Below, in pieces: positions 9,931-19,175 of a stretch of 64,000 bases of DNA (position 1 is its first letter; every line of letters begins with the position of its first letter). The stretch lies in the NCBI GenBank assembly GCA_009843525.1, contig VYDH01000016.1:1-64000 (forward strand), written 5' to 3'. The stretch comes from Acidimicrobiales bacterium. Lineage in GTDB: Bacteria; Actinomycetota; Acidimicrobiia; Acidimicrobiales; Poriferisodalaceae. Both the position numbers and the translations under genes were made by a program. The notes under the pieces were generated by a model. The model searched no databases. It was not told the DNA's origin and saw nothing but the letters and a program-made list of their open reading frames with translations.

Positions 9931-10836
9931 GTGTTCACGGCGCCCGGTACTACTGCTGATGTCTCGGCGGCGCTGACTGAGCATGGCTACCTGCCCGACG
10001 AAGGGCTGTCGACGGTGGTGTACCTGTCGGTCACCATGGGTCGTCCCCTCTTCCTGGAGGGCGATGCCGGCGTGGGCAAGACCGAGTTGGCAAAGGTGCT
10101 CGCGGCCTGGATCGGCGGGGAGTTCATCCGCCTGCAGTGCTACGAGGGCATCGACGCCGCTCAGGCGCTCTACGAATGGGACTACACGCGCCAGCTCCTC
10201 CACTTGCGCACCGCAGAGGCTGCGGGACGCGCTGCGGCCGACGCCGAGGCCATCGAGGACGAGCTGTATTCGGAACGCTTTCTGATCCGCCGGCCGCTGC
10301 TGCGGGCTATCGATCACGACGACGTCACGCCCGCAGTGCTGCTGATCGACGAAGTGGATCGGGCCGACGACGAGTTCGAGGCCTTCCTGCTCGAGGTGCT
10401 GTCGGACTTCACGGTCACCGTGCCCGAGCTGGGCACCATCACAGCGGCCCGGCCACCGCTTGTGGTGGTCACCTCCAACCGGACCCGCGACGTGCACGAT
10501 GCGCTCAAGCGCCGCTGCCTGTACCACTGGGTCTCGCACCCGTCGGTCGACCGTGAGGTCGAGATCGTCAAGCTCAAGTTGCCTGACGTGGACGGCGCGC
10601 TCGCACGGCAGGTGGCCTCCGCCGTGTCGGTGATGCGCGAGATGCGGCTGTACAAGCCCCCGGGTGTGGCCGAGACCATCGACTGGGCCACGGCCTTGGG
10701 GCGTCTCGGTGCCGCCGAATTGGACACTCCCATGCTTGAAGCCACGCTGGGGACGGTGCTGAAGTACCGCGAGGACCAGCAACGGGTCACATCGGTCGGG
10801 ATGGAGATGATCATGGCCGCCGTCGCCGAGGCCTGA
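9931..10836 (+). CDS. MoxR-family AAA+ ATPase (CoxD-like)
   Basis: This 301-residue AAA+ ATPase has a Walker A GDAGVGKTE at about residues 44-52 and a Walker B LLIDEVDR near 137. A sensor-1 asparagine lies in VVTSNRTRD near 190, and a C-terminal lid domain follows. In CO dehydrogenase clusters the equivalent protein, CoxD, works with the VWA protein CoxE to mature the Cu/Mo active site. The next gene here is a CoxE-like VWA protein, so a chaperone role for a molybdenum hydroxylase is the natural inference. Confidence 0.9.
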   Translation: MFTAPGTTADVSAALTEHGYLPDEGLSTVVYLSVTMGRPLFLEGDAGVGKTELAKVLAAWIGGEFIRLQCYEGIDAAQALYEWDYTRQLLHLRTAEAAGRAAADAEAIEDELYSERFLIRRPLLRAIDHDDVTPAVLLIDEVDRADDEFEAFLLEVLSDFTVTVPELGTITAARPPLVVVTSNRTRDVHDALKRRCLYHWVSHPSVDREVEIVKLKLPDVDGALARQVASAVSVMREMRLYKPPGVAETIDWATALGRLGAAELDTPMLEATLGTVLKYREDQQRVTSVGMEMIMAAVAEA

Positions 10837-10845
10837 GGGCCGCGT

Positions 10846-10909
10846 GGCTGAGCCCCGGGCCCGAGCGGCCCGTGAGCCCAATCGCATCAGCACGGGGAAC
10901 AAGAGCGGG
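10846..10909 (-). repeat. Dispersed intergenic repeat, copy 3 (inverted)
   Basis: Two blocks match the other copies in inverted orientation: ggctgagccccgggcccgag continuing to cggcccgtgagccc (10846-10879), and aacaagagcggg (10898-10909). It lies between the moxR-like and coxE-like genes. Confidence 0.55.
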
Positions 10910-10914
10910 ACGCC

Positions 10915-12087
10915 ATGAGCGGCGCCACCGGCACGGATCTCGGTGCCCCCGCGCCGGCACCCGACGGCCACGTCAACGAGCCTGAGCGCCTGGCTTCAGC
11001 CTTCTCGTCGATCCTGCGTGGCGCGGGGCTGACCGTCACCATCCGCCGTGTCATGGCATTCACCGAAGCGCTGCGACTGCTGGGAGTTGCCAGCCGTGAA
11101 GACGTGTACTGGGCAGGCCGCGCAACGCTGGTGGGCAGTCCGGCTGACATCGGTGTCTACGACCGGGCCTTCGCGGTGTTCTGGGAAGGCCGTGCGCCTA
11201 GCGGGATCATCGTGGAGCTGCCGCCGATCTCGGTGACCCTGGCCACCGACACCGACGACGACAGCGCTGCATCGCCGCCAGGCGACGGCGATGAGCCCGA
11301 TGCCGGCCCGACACTGCGGGTCCGCTACAGCGATGTCGAGACGCTGCGCCACAAAGACTTCGCCGATTGCAGCGATGGCGAGCTGTCCGAGCTGCATGCC
11401 CTGATGGGCGAGCTGCGCTTCCAGGCAGTCACCCGTCGCTCGCGGCGGGCCGTTCGGGCCAAGCGCATCTCCCGGCGGCCGGACCTGCGTCGCACCATCC
11501 GCCGTGCGCTGAGGACGGGCGGCGAGGCCATCCGGCGCGAGTTCCTGGTCGGCGACCGCAAGCCGCGCCGTTTGGTGCTGCTGCTCGACGTGTCGGGCTC
11601 CATGGAGCCCTACGCCCGGGCGCTGGTGCGGTTCGCCCACGCCGCGGTGATCGGCCGCACCCGGGTGGAGGCGTTCACGATCGGCACCCGGCTCACCCGG
11701 GTCACCCGCGAGCTGTCATCCCGTGACCCCGACGCCGGGTTGGCGGCCGCTGCCGACTCGGTGCAGGACTGGTCGGGCGGCACTCGGCTGGGCGCGACGC
11801 TGCATGAATTCAACGATCGCTGGGGAGTGCGGGGCCATGCGCGCGGGGCCATCGTGGTGATCTGCTCGGACGGCTGGGACCGCGGTGCACCTGACGAACT
11901 GGCCGAGCAGATGGCCCGCCTGCACCTGGTGACCCACCGGCTGGTCTGGGTCAACCCGCTGAAGCACACCCCTGGCTACGCGCCGTTGGCTCGTGGCATG
12001 GCTGCGGCGTTGCCGCACGTCGACGAGTTCATCGAAGGCCATTCCTTCGATTCGCTCGAACACCTGGCTGCTGCCATCGCGGCCTGA
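10915..12087 (+). CDS. coxE: VWA-domain protein, CoxE-like
   Basis: This 390-residue soluble protein of the CoxE/VWA family has a variable N-terminus and an acidic, low-complexity segment (about residues 105-130). It then has a basic linker and a C-terminal von Willebrand factor A domain with the metal-binding DVSGSM motif near residue 224. In known aerobic CO dehydrogenase systems CoxE partners the MoxR-type ATPase during cofactor maturation, and the preceding gene supplies that partner. The gap between them contains one copy of a dispersed repeat. Confidence 0.88.
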   Translation: MSGATGTDLGAPAPAPDGHVNEPERLASAFSSILRGAGLTVTIRRVMAFTEALRLLGVASREDVYWAGRATLVGSPADIGVYDRAFAVFWEGRAPSGIIVELPPISVTLATDTDDDSAASPPGDGDEPDAGPTLRVRYSDVETLRHKDFADCSDGELSELHALMGELRFQAVTRRSRRAVRAKRISRRPDLRRTIRRALRTGGEAIRREFLVGDRKPRRLVLLLDVSGSMEPYARALVRFAHAAVIGRTRVEAFTIGTRLTRVTRELSSRDPDAGLAAAADSVQDWSGGTRLGATLHEFNDRWGVRGHARGAIVVICSDGWDRGAPDELAEQMARLHLVTHRLVWVNPLKHTPGYAPLARGMAAALPHVDEFIEGHSFDSLEHLAAAIAA

Positions 12088-12162
12088 GACCGGCCGAACC
12101 GCACGATCACCCGACGCACGACCCTCCGATGCCGCAACAATGTCAATAGGGAGACTGGGGAC

Positions 12163-12476
<314 letters not shown>

Positions 12477-12480
<4 letters not shown>

Positions 12481-13268
12481 GTGAGGCTGCGGGCATCTAC
12501 GAGGCATTCCGGGACGCCATCCGCGCCGAAGAGCCCGTCGCGCTCGCCACGATCATCGACGGCCCAGACGCCGGCGAGAAACTGCTCGTCCAGCCTGGCG
12601 AAGCGGCACTCGGCACCCTCGGCGACCCCGATCTCGACAGGGTGGTGGAGCGCGACGCCTTGGGGATGCTGGACGCTGGCATCAGCGAGGTGCGCCACTA
12701 CGGCCAGCACGGCGAAGCTCGCCAGATGGACCTCAGCGTGTTCGTCGAGTGCCACGCCCGGCGCCCGCACATGGTCATCTTCGGCGCCGTCGACTTCACC
12801 CGGGCGCTCGCCTCCCAGGCCAAGCTGCTCGGCTACCGCGTCACGGTGTGCGACGCAAGAGAGGTCTTCGCGACGAAGCGCCGCTTCCCGATGGCCGACG
12901 AGGTCGTCGTCGACTGGCCCAATCGCCTGCTCGACCGCATCGGCGACGAGCTGGGTCCCCGCGATGCGGTGTGCGTGCTCACTCACGACCACAAGTTCGA
13001 CGTGCCCGCCATCGTCGGCGCCTTGCCCACTCGGGTCGGCTACCTCGGGGCGATGGGTTCGCGCACAACCCACGAGAAGCGAACCGAGCGCCTCCGCGAG
13101 GCTGGCGTCGCCGACGAAGATCTAGAACGGGTTATGGCCCCGATCGGCCTCGACATCGGCGGCCGCACGCCCGAAGAAACGGCCGTGTCGATCGTGGCCG
13201 AGATCATCGCCTCGCACACCGGCCGCCAAGCCCCCCGTCTCAAGGACGGCGAAGGCCGCATCCACTGA
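12477..13268 (+). CDS. XdhC/CoxI-family protein, Rossmann C-terminal domain
   Basis: This 263-residue partner of the preceding gene has a middle segment of the XdhC family (about residues 1-95). A Rossmann-like XdhC_C domain follows, with HMVIFGAVDFTRAL near 98, VVDWPNR near 142 and GYLGAMGSRTTHEKR near 186. The GTG start (12477) overlaps the upstream TGA (GTGA), which fixes the start and implies coupling. It would help to load the molybdenum cofactor into a hydroxylase whose large subunit is not in this window. Confidence 0.88.
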
Positions 13269-13288
13269 ATCCGGCAGCGGTCGCCCGG

Positions 13289-13294
13289 TAGCGT
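13289..13294 (+). promoter_or_regulatory. Putative -10 box of the acyl-CoA dehydrogenase gene
   Basis: TAGCGT ends 7 nt before the ATG at 13302. Confidence 0.5.
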
Positions 13295-13301
13295 CGGCGC
13301 G

Positions 13302-14468
13302 ATGGACTTCACCCAAAACGAGGACCACGAGGCGATCCGCGAGGGCGTGCGGCGCGTCTGTGCGGACTTCCCCGACGAGTACTGGCGCGAGCGCGACGAG
13401 CAGCACGAGTTCCCCTGGGACTTCTACAACGCAATGGCGGAAGGCGGCTGGGTCGGCATCGCCATTCCGGAGGAGTACGGCGGCGGAGGTCAAGGCATCA
13501 CCGAGGCGTCGATCGTGCTGGAGGAGGTGGCTGCCAGCGGTGCGGCCATGAACGGCTGCTCGGCCCTGCACCTGTCGATCTTCGGCATGGAACCGGTGCG
13601 CAAGTACGGCTCGGAAGCGCTGGCCAAGGAGATCCTGCCGGGCGTTGCCGACGGCTCCATCCACGCCGCCTTCGGCGTCACCGAACCCGACGCTGGCACC
13701 GACACCACCTCGATCCGCACCCGAGCCGAGCGCGACGGCGACGAGTACGTGATCACCGGGGCCAAGGTGTGGACCACCAAGGCCCCCTACTGCGATGTGT
13801 GCCTGCTGCTGGTGCGCACCACACCCAAGGAGCTGTGCGACGGCCCGACCCAAGGCATGACCCTGCTGCTGGTGGACTTGCAGGATCCTGCGGTCGACAT
13901 CACCCCGATCCCCAAGGTCGGCCGCAACGCGGTGGTCTCGTGCGAGGTCCGCTACGACGGGCTGCGCGTGCCGGTGGACCGCCGGGTCGGCGAGGAGGGC
14001 GAAGGTTTCCGCTACATCCTCGACGGTCTCAATCCGGAGCGGATCTTGATCTCCGGCGAAGCGCTGGGCATCGGCCGGGTCGCATTGCGCCGCGCCGCTG
14101 AGTACGCCAAGAGCCGGGTGATCTTCGGTCGTCCGATCGGCCAGAACCAGGGCATCGCCTTCCCGCTGGCTGACAGCCATGCCCGCCTGCACGCGGCCGA
14201 ATTGGTGGTGCGCGACGCATCGTGGCGCTACGACAACGATCTGCCCTGCGGCGAGCAAGCCAATCTGGCCAAGTATCTGGCGTCGGAGGCAGCATTCGAG
14301 TGCGCCGACCGGGCCATGCAGACCCACGGCGGCTTCGGCTACGCCAAGGAATACGACGTGGAGCGCTACTGGCGCGAGGCCCGGCTGATGAAGATTGCGC
14401 CGGTCAGCCAGGAGATGGTCATGAACTTCGTGTCATCCAAGGTGCTCGGCTTGCCGCGCTCGTACTAG
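13302..14468 (+). CDS. Acyl-CoA dehydrogenase
   Basis: This 388-residue flavoenzyme oxidises an acyl-CoA to the enoyl-CoA and passes electrons to electron-transfer flavoprotein. It has the helical N-terminal domain (1-120), then FGVTEPDAGTDTTS (about residues 125-138), the beta-domain, and a C-terminal helical domain. The latter contains QTHGGFGYAKEYDVERYWREARL (about 340-362), the FAD/active-site signature of the family. The substrate chain is not predictable. It lies among molybdenum-hydroxylase accessory genes but has its own promoter-like hexamer. Confidence 0.95.
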   Translation: MDFTQNEDHEAIREGVRRVCADFPDEYWRERDEQHEFPWDFYNAMAEGGWVGIAIPEEYGGGGQGITEASIVLEEVAASGAAMNGCSALHLSIFGMEPVRKYGSEALAKEILPGVADGSIHAAFGVTEPDAGTDTTSIRTRAERDGDEYVITGAKVWTTKAPYCDVCLLLVRTTPKELCDGPTQGMTLLLVDLQDPAVDITPIPKVGRNAVVSCEVRYDGLRVPVDRRVGEEGEGFRYILDGLNPERILISGEALGIGRVALRRAAEYAKSRVIFGRPIGQNQGIAFPLADSHARLHAAELVVRDASWRYDNDLPCGEQANLAKYLASEAAFECADRAMQTHGGFGYAKEYDVERYWREARLMKIAPVSQEMVMNFVSSKVLGLPRSY

Positions 14469-14490
14469 CCAGGCTCAGGGTCGTCTGCCA

Positions 14491-15057
14491 GTGTCCACGG
14501 CGGGAGTGCTGCTGGCAGCGGGAGCTGGCACCCGGTTCGCAGGCCCGCAGCACAAGCTGCTGGCGGAACTCGACGGCGAGAGCGTGGTGAGTCGTGCCTT
14601 GGGGTCGCTGCTCGGGGCGTCGCTCGATGCCGTCGCGGTGGTCACGGGAGCGGTGGATGTCTCCGGGGTGCTTGCAGCGATCGGCGGCGACATTGCCGTG
14701 ATCGACAATGATCGCTGGGAATCGGGCATTGCGTCATCGGTTCGCTGCGCTGCGTCGTGGGCGGCCCGGCAGGGCCACGACGCGATCGTGGTGGGCCTCG
14801 CCGACCAGCCGTTTGTGACGGCGGCGGCGTGGCAGGCCGTCGCCGACTGCGCGGCGCCCATCGCCGTTGGCACCTACGGCGGCCGGCGGCGCAACCCGGT
14901 CCGGCTGGCACGCGAGGTCTGGCCGCTGTTGCCGTACGGCGGCGACGACGGCGGCCGGACGGTGATGCGGCGATTTCCGGAAATCGTGGTGCCGATAACC
15001 TGCGAAGGGCTACCCGACGACATCGACACCGTGGAGGATCTGCGCAGATGGAGCTGA
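14491..15057 (+). CDS. Nucleotidyltransferase, MocA/MobA-like
   Basis: This 188-residue GT-A-fold protein begins with the nucleotide-binding LLAAGAGTRF motif (about residues 6-15). It has the VVGLADQPFV motif near 101, as in MobA/MocA enzymes that attach CMP or GMP to the molybdenum cofactor. Such genes commonly accompany xanthine and CO dehydrogenase clusters, which fits here. The last 10 nt overlap the start of coxG, so the two are coupled. The GTG start gives the expected N-terminus. Confidence 0.85.
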   Translation: MSTAGVLLAAGAGTRFAGPQHKLLAELDGESVVSRALGSLLGASLDAVAVVTGAVDVSGVLAAIGGDIAVIDNDRWESGIASSVRCAASWAARQGHDAIVVGLADQPFVTAAAWQAVADCAAPIAVGTYGGRRRNPVRLAREVWPLLPYGGDDGGRTVMRRFPEIVVPITCEGLPDDIDTVEDLRRWS

Positions 15058-15737
15058 AGAGCGAATTCCGTGTCGGCATACCCCTCGAGCAGGCGTGGAG
15101 CACGCTGACCGATGTCGAGTTCATCGCGCCCTGCATGCCGGGCGCGCAGCTCACCGAGGTCGACGGCGATGAATTCAAGGGTGGCGTGAAGATCAAGGTG
15201 GGCCCGATCACGGCGCAATACAAGGGCTCCGCGAAGTTCGTCGAGCTCGACGAAGCCAACCGCCGGATCGTGCTCGAGGCGTCCGGCCGTGACTCTCGCG
15301 GCGCGGGCAACGCAGCCGCAGAGGTGACCGCCGAGATGACGCCCGACGGCGATGGCACGGTCGTGTCGATCGCCACCGACCTGAAGGTCACCGGCAAGGT
15401 GGCGCAGTTCGGACGTGGGGTGATGGCCGATGTCACCGAGAAGCTCATCGGTCAGTTCGTGGATTCGCTCGAACAGAAGCTGTCCGAGCTCGGCGACCAG
15501 GATGATGCTGGCGCCGCTGCGGACGATGCTCCGGCGGATGACGCCGAGGCGTCCGACGAGACAGGCGAGGCGCCAGCTTCGTCGGGCCCACGCCAGATCG
15601 AGATGGCCGAGCCTGAACCGGTCGACCTGCTCGAGACAGCGGGCCGGCCCATGCTCAAGCGCATCTTGGCACCGCTCGCGGTGGTGGTGTTCTTCCTGTT
15701 CAACCGTCGCCGCAGGCGCAAGCGCCGCCAAGGCTGA
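15048..15737 (+). CDS. coxG: CoxG-like SRPBCC protein with membrane anchor
   Basis: This 229-residue protein has an N-terminal SRPBCC/CoxG domain (residues 1-150: FRVGIPLEQAWSTLTD, FIAPCMPGAQL, RGVMADVTEKLIGQF). An acidic, alanine-rich linker (about 155-200) and one C-terminal hydrophobic segment (about 205-219) follow, and it ends in a strongly basic tail. Such proteins recruit the CO dehydrogenase type of enzyme to the membrane. The ATG at 15048 lies inside the end of the preceding gene. It closes the molybdenum-hydroxylase-related block. Confidence 0.88.
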   Translation: MELKSEFRVGIPLEQAWSTLTDVEFIAPCMPGAQLTEVDGDEFKGGVKIKVGPITAQYKGSAKFVELDEANRRIVLEASGRDSRGAGNAAAEVTAEMTPDGDGTVVSIATDLKVTGKVAQFGRGVMADVTEKLIGQFVDSLEQKLSELGDQDDAGAAADDAPADDAEASDETGEAPASSGPRQIEMAEPEPVDLLETAGRPMLKRILAPLAVVVFFLFNRRRRRKRRQG

Positions 15738-15769
15738 GGGCTTGCCTGCCGGCTCAGCCTCGTAGGGCG

Positions 15770-16324
15770 TTGCTCGTTCGTTGCGCCCCGGGCGCACCCC
15801 TGACGCCCGCTCACATTGACGAGGTGGCCGCCCTGCTCGGCCGCCCGCCCCAGTGCGCTTTCGATGTGGCCGTCGCGCATGACGACGGGCGGCCGGCGGT
15901 GATCGCCAATGCTCCGCTGCTCGATGACGGGCGCCCGATGCCCACCCGCTACTGGCTGGTCGACGTCGACCTGCGGCGGCGGGTGTCCCAGCTCGAGGGC
16001 GATGGCGGCGTCCGGGCGGCTGAGGCGGCGGTCGCTCCCGAGGCACTCGCCGCGGCGCATGATCGCTACGCCTCCGAACGAGACGCGCTGGTGCCCCAGG
16101 GTCACAGCGGACCGCGCCCGACGGGCGGCATCGGGGGGACGGCGCGAGGCGTGAAGTGCCTGCACGCCCACCTGGCCTACAGACTGGCGGGTGGCGATGA
16201 TCCCGTCGGCGATTGGGTGCTGGCACAGCTCGGCGACATTGGCGTGTCATCGGCCGCCGAAGGCGCTGCGACCGTATCTGCACCCACTCAATCGGTATCC
16301 GTGGCGGGCTCTGATGGCCGTTGA
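15770..16324 (+). CDS. DUF501-family protein
   Basis: This 184-residue protein of the actinobacterial DUF501 family has conserved features near RPPQCAFDVA, PTRYWLVD and GGTARGVKCLHAHLAY (about residues 120-137). The molecular function is unknown. In actinobacteria the gene is normally found between an ftsB-like gene and ppx; here it keeps ppx as its overlapping neighbour (11 nt) but is separated from eno and ftsB. The start is weakly defined; the TTG at 15770 is the first usable codon. Confidence 0.87.
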   Translation: MLVRCAPGAPLTPAHIDEVAALLGRPPQCAFDVAVAHDDGRPAVIANAPLLDDGRPMPTRYWLVDVDLRRRVSQLEGDGGVRAAEAAVAPEALAAAHDRYASERDALVPQGHSGPRPTGGIGGTARGVKCLHAHLAYRLAGGDDPVGDWVLAQLGDIGVSSAAEGAATVSAPTQSVSVAGSDGR

Positions 16325-17432
16325 GCCGTCGCCAGCTCCGGTTGCGGTCGTGGACTGCGGGACGAACTCCACGCGCCTGCTCATCGACGACGGCACGGGG
16401 CTGGGGCAGCGGCTGCTGCGCATCACCGGGCTCGGGCGGGGTGTCGATGCCGGAGGTCGGCTCCGCGACGACGCCATCGGCCGCGTCGTCGACGTGCTGC
16501 GGGAATACCGCCAGATCATCGAAGACCGCCAGGCGACCGCGGTGCGGGCCGTCGCGACCAGTGCTGCGCGCGATGCCGCGAACGGAGCTGAGTTCCTGCA
16601 GCGGGCGAGCGACGCGCTCGGCACCGACGTCGAGCGGCTGGATGGCGACGCCGAGGCCGCGTACGGATTTGCCGGGGCTACCACCGGCCTCGCCGGCGTT
16701 TCCGGCCACGGCACGTCATCCGATCCCGACGCGCCCACAGACTCAGCTCTCGCGGAGAGAAGCGCTGCGCTGGTGCTCGACATCGGCGGCGGCTCCACGG
16801 AGTTCGCCTACGGCACGCCGTCGACAGACGCCCGTCCGGATGCCGCGACCTCTGTGGACATGGGCTCAGTGCGGTGGACGGAGAGGTTTCTGGCGTCGGA
16901 TCCTCCCCGGCCTGAGGAGTTGAGTTCGGCGATCTCGGTGGCGCGTCTGCACCTGGACGACGTCGAACGTGATCATCCGGTGATCGCGCAGGGTGCCGCG
17001 GCGGCACGGCTCGTGGGTATCGCCGGGACAGTCACAACGGTGGCCGCGGTCGAGATCGGCCTCGATCCCTACGATCCTGAAGTCATCGACGGGTTCGTGC
17101 TGAGTCGGGCCGCGGCAGAGGATGTCTTCCGCACGCTGGCCACCGAGCGGCTGGCTGACCGCGTCCACAATCCGGGACTGCACATCGATCGGGCGCCTGT
17201 GATCGTGGGCGGCTGCTGCATCCTCGTTGCGGTCATGCGTCATTGGGACATCGACGAGTGCATCGTGCGCGAGCGCGATCTCCTCGACGGCATAGCGGCT
17301 GAGCTCCGCGAAGCGCAGGCCAGTCCAGTGGCTGAGCTCCGCGAAGCGCAGGCCAGTCCAGCGGCTGAGCTCCGCGAAGCGCAGGCCAGTCCAGCGGCTG
17401 AGCTCCGCGAAGGCACCGATGCCGCTCGGTGA
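16314..17432 (+). CDS. ppx: Exopolyphosphatase / pppGpp phosphatase family
   Basis: This 372-residue protein of the ASKHA-fold Ppx/GppA family hydrolyses polyphosphate or pppGpp. It has the phosphate-1 motif VVDCGTNSTRLL (about residues 12-23), the ATSAARDA motif near 82, the LDIGGGSTEF phosphate-2 motif near 157, and GIAGTVTTVAAVE near 236. The ATG overlaps the end of the DUF501 gene. The last 45 residues are odd: three perfect or near-perfect copies of an 11-residue unit (AELREAQASPA) plus a partial fourth, encoded by 33-bp tandem repeats. These lie beyond the conserved fold. Confidence 0.92.
   Translation: MAVEPSPAPVAVVDCGTNSTRLLIDDGTGLGQRLLRITGLGRGVDAGGRLRDDAIGRVVDVLREYRQIIEDRQATAVRAVATSAARDAANGAEFLQRASDALGTDVERLDGDAEAAYGFAGATTGLAGVSGHGTSSDPDAPTDSALAERSAALVLDIGGGSTEFAYGTPSTDARPDAATSVDMGSVRWTERFLASDPPRPEELSSAISVARLHLDDVERDHPVIAQGAAAARLVGIAGTVTTVAAVEIGLDPYDPEVIDGFVLSRAAAEDVFRTLATERLADRVHNPGLHIDRAPVIVGGCCILVAVMRHWDIDECIVRERDLLDGIAAELREAQASPVAELREAQASPAAELREAQASPAAELREGTDAAR
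17295..17412 (+). repeat. 33-bp tandem repeats inside the 3' end of ppx
   Basis: Units begin at 17295, 17328, 17361 and 17394 (the last one partial). Each starts g(c/t)ggctgagctccgcgaagc and ends ggccagtcca. I see a single base difference among the three full units, at the second base of unit 2. The unit length is a multiple of three, so changes in copy number keep the reading frame. Confidence 0.95.
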
Positions 17433-17450
17433 GCGCAGGCGGCGCGCCAG

Positions 17451-17456
17451 TACTGT
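17451..17456 (+). promoter_or_regulatory. Putative -10 box of the acetyltransferase gene
   Basis: TACTGT ends 7 nt before the GTG at 17464 and supports that start over the earlier in-frame codon at 17419, which overlaps ppx. Confidence 0.45.
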
Positions 17457-17463
17457 GCGCAGC

Positions 17464-18090
17464 GTGAGTCGACTGCGCACTGAGCGGCTTGAGCTTCGCC
17501 CGCTCGTGCCGTCAGACTTCGCCCAGTGGAACGAAGTCCGCGAACGGTGCCGCGACTGGCTGGCAAAGTGGGAGCCTCGCCCGCCCGCCAGCGCGCCCGA
17601 TCCGTCGCGCGACCCCCAAGCGTTCGCCAATCGCTGCCGCGTCCGTGAACGTGAGCGCTCGCTGGGCACGGCGTTCGACTTCGGCCTCTGGCACGACGGC
17701 TGGTTCTGCGGCGAGATCAATGTCTCACATGTGGCGCGTGGGGCATTCCAGAGCGCCCATGTGGGCTACTGGATCGACGAACGGCGGGCCGGCAAGGGAC
17801 TGGTCGCCGAAGGACTGCTGGCGGTGTTCGGGTTCGCCTTCGATCAGGTCGGCTTGCACCGCGTGCAGGTGTCGATCATGCCGCGCAACGCTGCCAGCCT
17901 GCGGGTGGTGGAGAAGCTGGGATTGCGCTCGGAGGGAATCGCGAAGGGATACATCCAGATCGCCGGCGTGTGGGAAGACCACGAGCGCTTTGGCCTGACG
18001 CTGGAGGAATGGCGGACCCGCCGAGAAGAGATGGCGGCGCGACTACGGGCTGCGCGGCTGGGTCGTGCTCCGATGCCAACGGACGGGTAG
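17464..18090 (+). CDS. GNAT-family N-acetyltransferase, RimJ/RimL type
   Basis: This 208-residue GNAT-fold acetyltransferase begins with the RLRTERLELRPL pattern typical of the RimJ group. It has the acetyl-CoA-binding region VGYWIDERRAGKGLVAEGL (about residues 97-115) and the RNAASLRVVEKLG motif near 140. Members acetylate protein N-termini (ribosomal proteins S5 or L12) or small molecules, and the target here is open. The next gene is on the opposite strand. Confidence 0.92.
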   Translation: MSRLRTERLELRPLVPSDFAQWNEVRERCRDWLAKWEPRPPASAPDPSRDPQAFANRCRVRERERSLGTAFDFGLWHDGWFCGEINVSHVARGAFQSAHVGYWIDERRAGKGLVAEGLLAVFGFAFDQVGLHRVQVSIMPRNAASLRVVEKLGLRSEGIAKGYIQIAGVWEDHERFGLTLEEWRTRREEMAARLRAARLGRAPMPTDG

Positions 18091-18137
18091 GCGGCAGCCG
18101 CGATACAGCCTGTCGGCAGCGGCCCGAGCAGTCCGGC

Positions 18138-19097
18138 TCAGTCGTCGGGGTCTGACAGCCAGACCTGACCCGGCTCGCAATCGGCCGAGATCGGGCACCA
18201 ACGGCACGGCGGGCCGGGCACGCGCCGCGGCTCACGTCTGTCCGTGCGCAAGGTGATGAGTCGGCCGATGCCGTCCACGGTGCGACGCAGCGCGCTGTCG
18301 AGCACCTCGGCAGTCACTGCCTCGTGCTCGATGCGGCCCTCGGCGACGTAGAACGAGCCGATGCCCAGCGGCGGAACACCCACGGAGAGCGTCTCGACGA
18401 GGGCGTAGAACCGCAGGTCTTCCGGGTCGGTCGGTGTGCGTGATCCGGTCTTGAGGTCGATGATGACCTTGCCGGCGCGCTGGAGATGGTCGGGTCCACC
18501 CAGCGGCGCGGGCGATCCGAGCGTGAGGTCGTACTTGCCGCTGAGCACGAAGGCACCGCCGCACAGCCGTGCGCGGGCACGGACTTCGGCGGCGGGCCGC
18601 CAGGCACGCTGCATCGGCGGGAAGGTCTCGCCGAAGCGGGTGAGCAGCGCAACGCAGTTGGCTGTCAGATCGGCGCGCTCGCCGTCCGATGCCTCGGCCA
18701 GGAAGCTGCCGAGGTTGTCGTCGTCGGCGACGAGACGCTCGAGCGCAGCGTCGACCGCTTCTTCAGGTTCGAAGCGCCGATGGGTGGACAGTTCGACGGC
18801 CTTGTGCAGCACCGTTCCGCGCGCAGTCGGCACTGTCCATGCGAACGGGGTGTCTGCATCGGCGAGATGTCGCGCTTCGCAACCGAACACACCGGCGAGG
18901 TCTCGTTTGGACACCCACAGGCCGCGGCCGTCGATGCCGCGAGCCGCGTCGGCGAGTTCGGTCAGCGCTGCTTCAGCGTCGTTGCGCAGCTCGTTGGCAA
19001 AGCCGGCCGGGTAGGCGGGACGGTGCTCTGCGGGCGTGCGGATTGCGTCCAGCGTGGCCTGTTGGGCAGGCAGCAATCCCGGAGCGGTCTCAGCCAT
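18138..19097 (-). CDS. RecB-family PD-(D/E)XK nuclease with cysteine cluster
   Basis: This 319-residue stand-alone nuclease domain resembles the exonuclease module of RecB/AddB/Cas4. A histidine lies in VLHKAVE (about residue 98), the first acidic residue in SGKYDLTLG (about 190), and the core IDLKTG near 217. It ends with CRWCPISADC (about 296-305); with C71 in FGCEARHL, these cysteines could hold a 4Fe-4S cluster, as in Cas4 and AddB. No CRISPR array or cas gene is nearby, so a general DNA-processing role is more likely than adaptation. It is convergent with the acetyltransferase gene. Confidence 0.85.
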   Translation of the reverse strand: MAETAPGLLPAQQATLDAIRTPAEHRPAYPAGFANELRNDAEAALTELADAARGIDGRGLWVSKRDLAGVFGCEARHLADADTPFAWTVPTARGTVLHKAVELSTHRRFEPEEAVDAALERLVADDDNLGSFLAEASDGERADLTANCVALLTRFGETFPPMQRAWRPAAEVRARARLCGGAFVLSGKYDLTLGSPAPLGGPDHLQRAGKVIIDLKTGSRTPTDPEDLRFYALVETLSVGVPPLGIGSFYVAEGRIEHEAVTAEVLDSALRRTVDGIGRLITLRTDRREPRRVPGPPCRWCPISADCEPGQVWLSDPDD

Positions 19098-19175
19098 GTG
19101 TGCTCATTGTTGCCGTCCCCGCACCCGCTCCGGCACCCGCCCTTTGGTGTCACACCCCCTGGCGATGATGGGCAC

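Noticed and set aside
17295-17412. A CRISPR array at the 33-bp repeats
   Set aside because: The units are adjacent without spacers, are inside a coding frame, and no cas gene is nearby; the Cas4-like nuclease at 18138-19097 is a stand-alone RecB-type domain.
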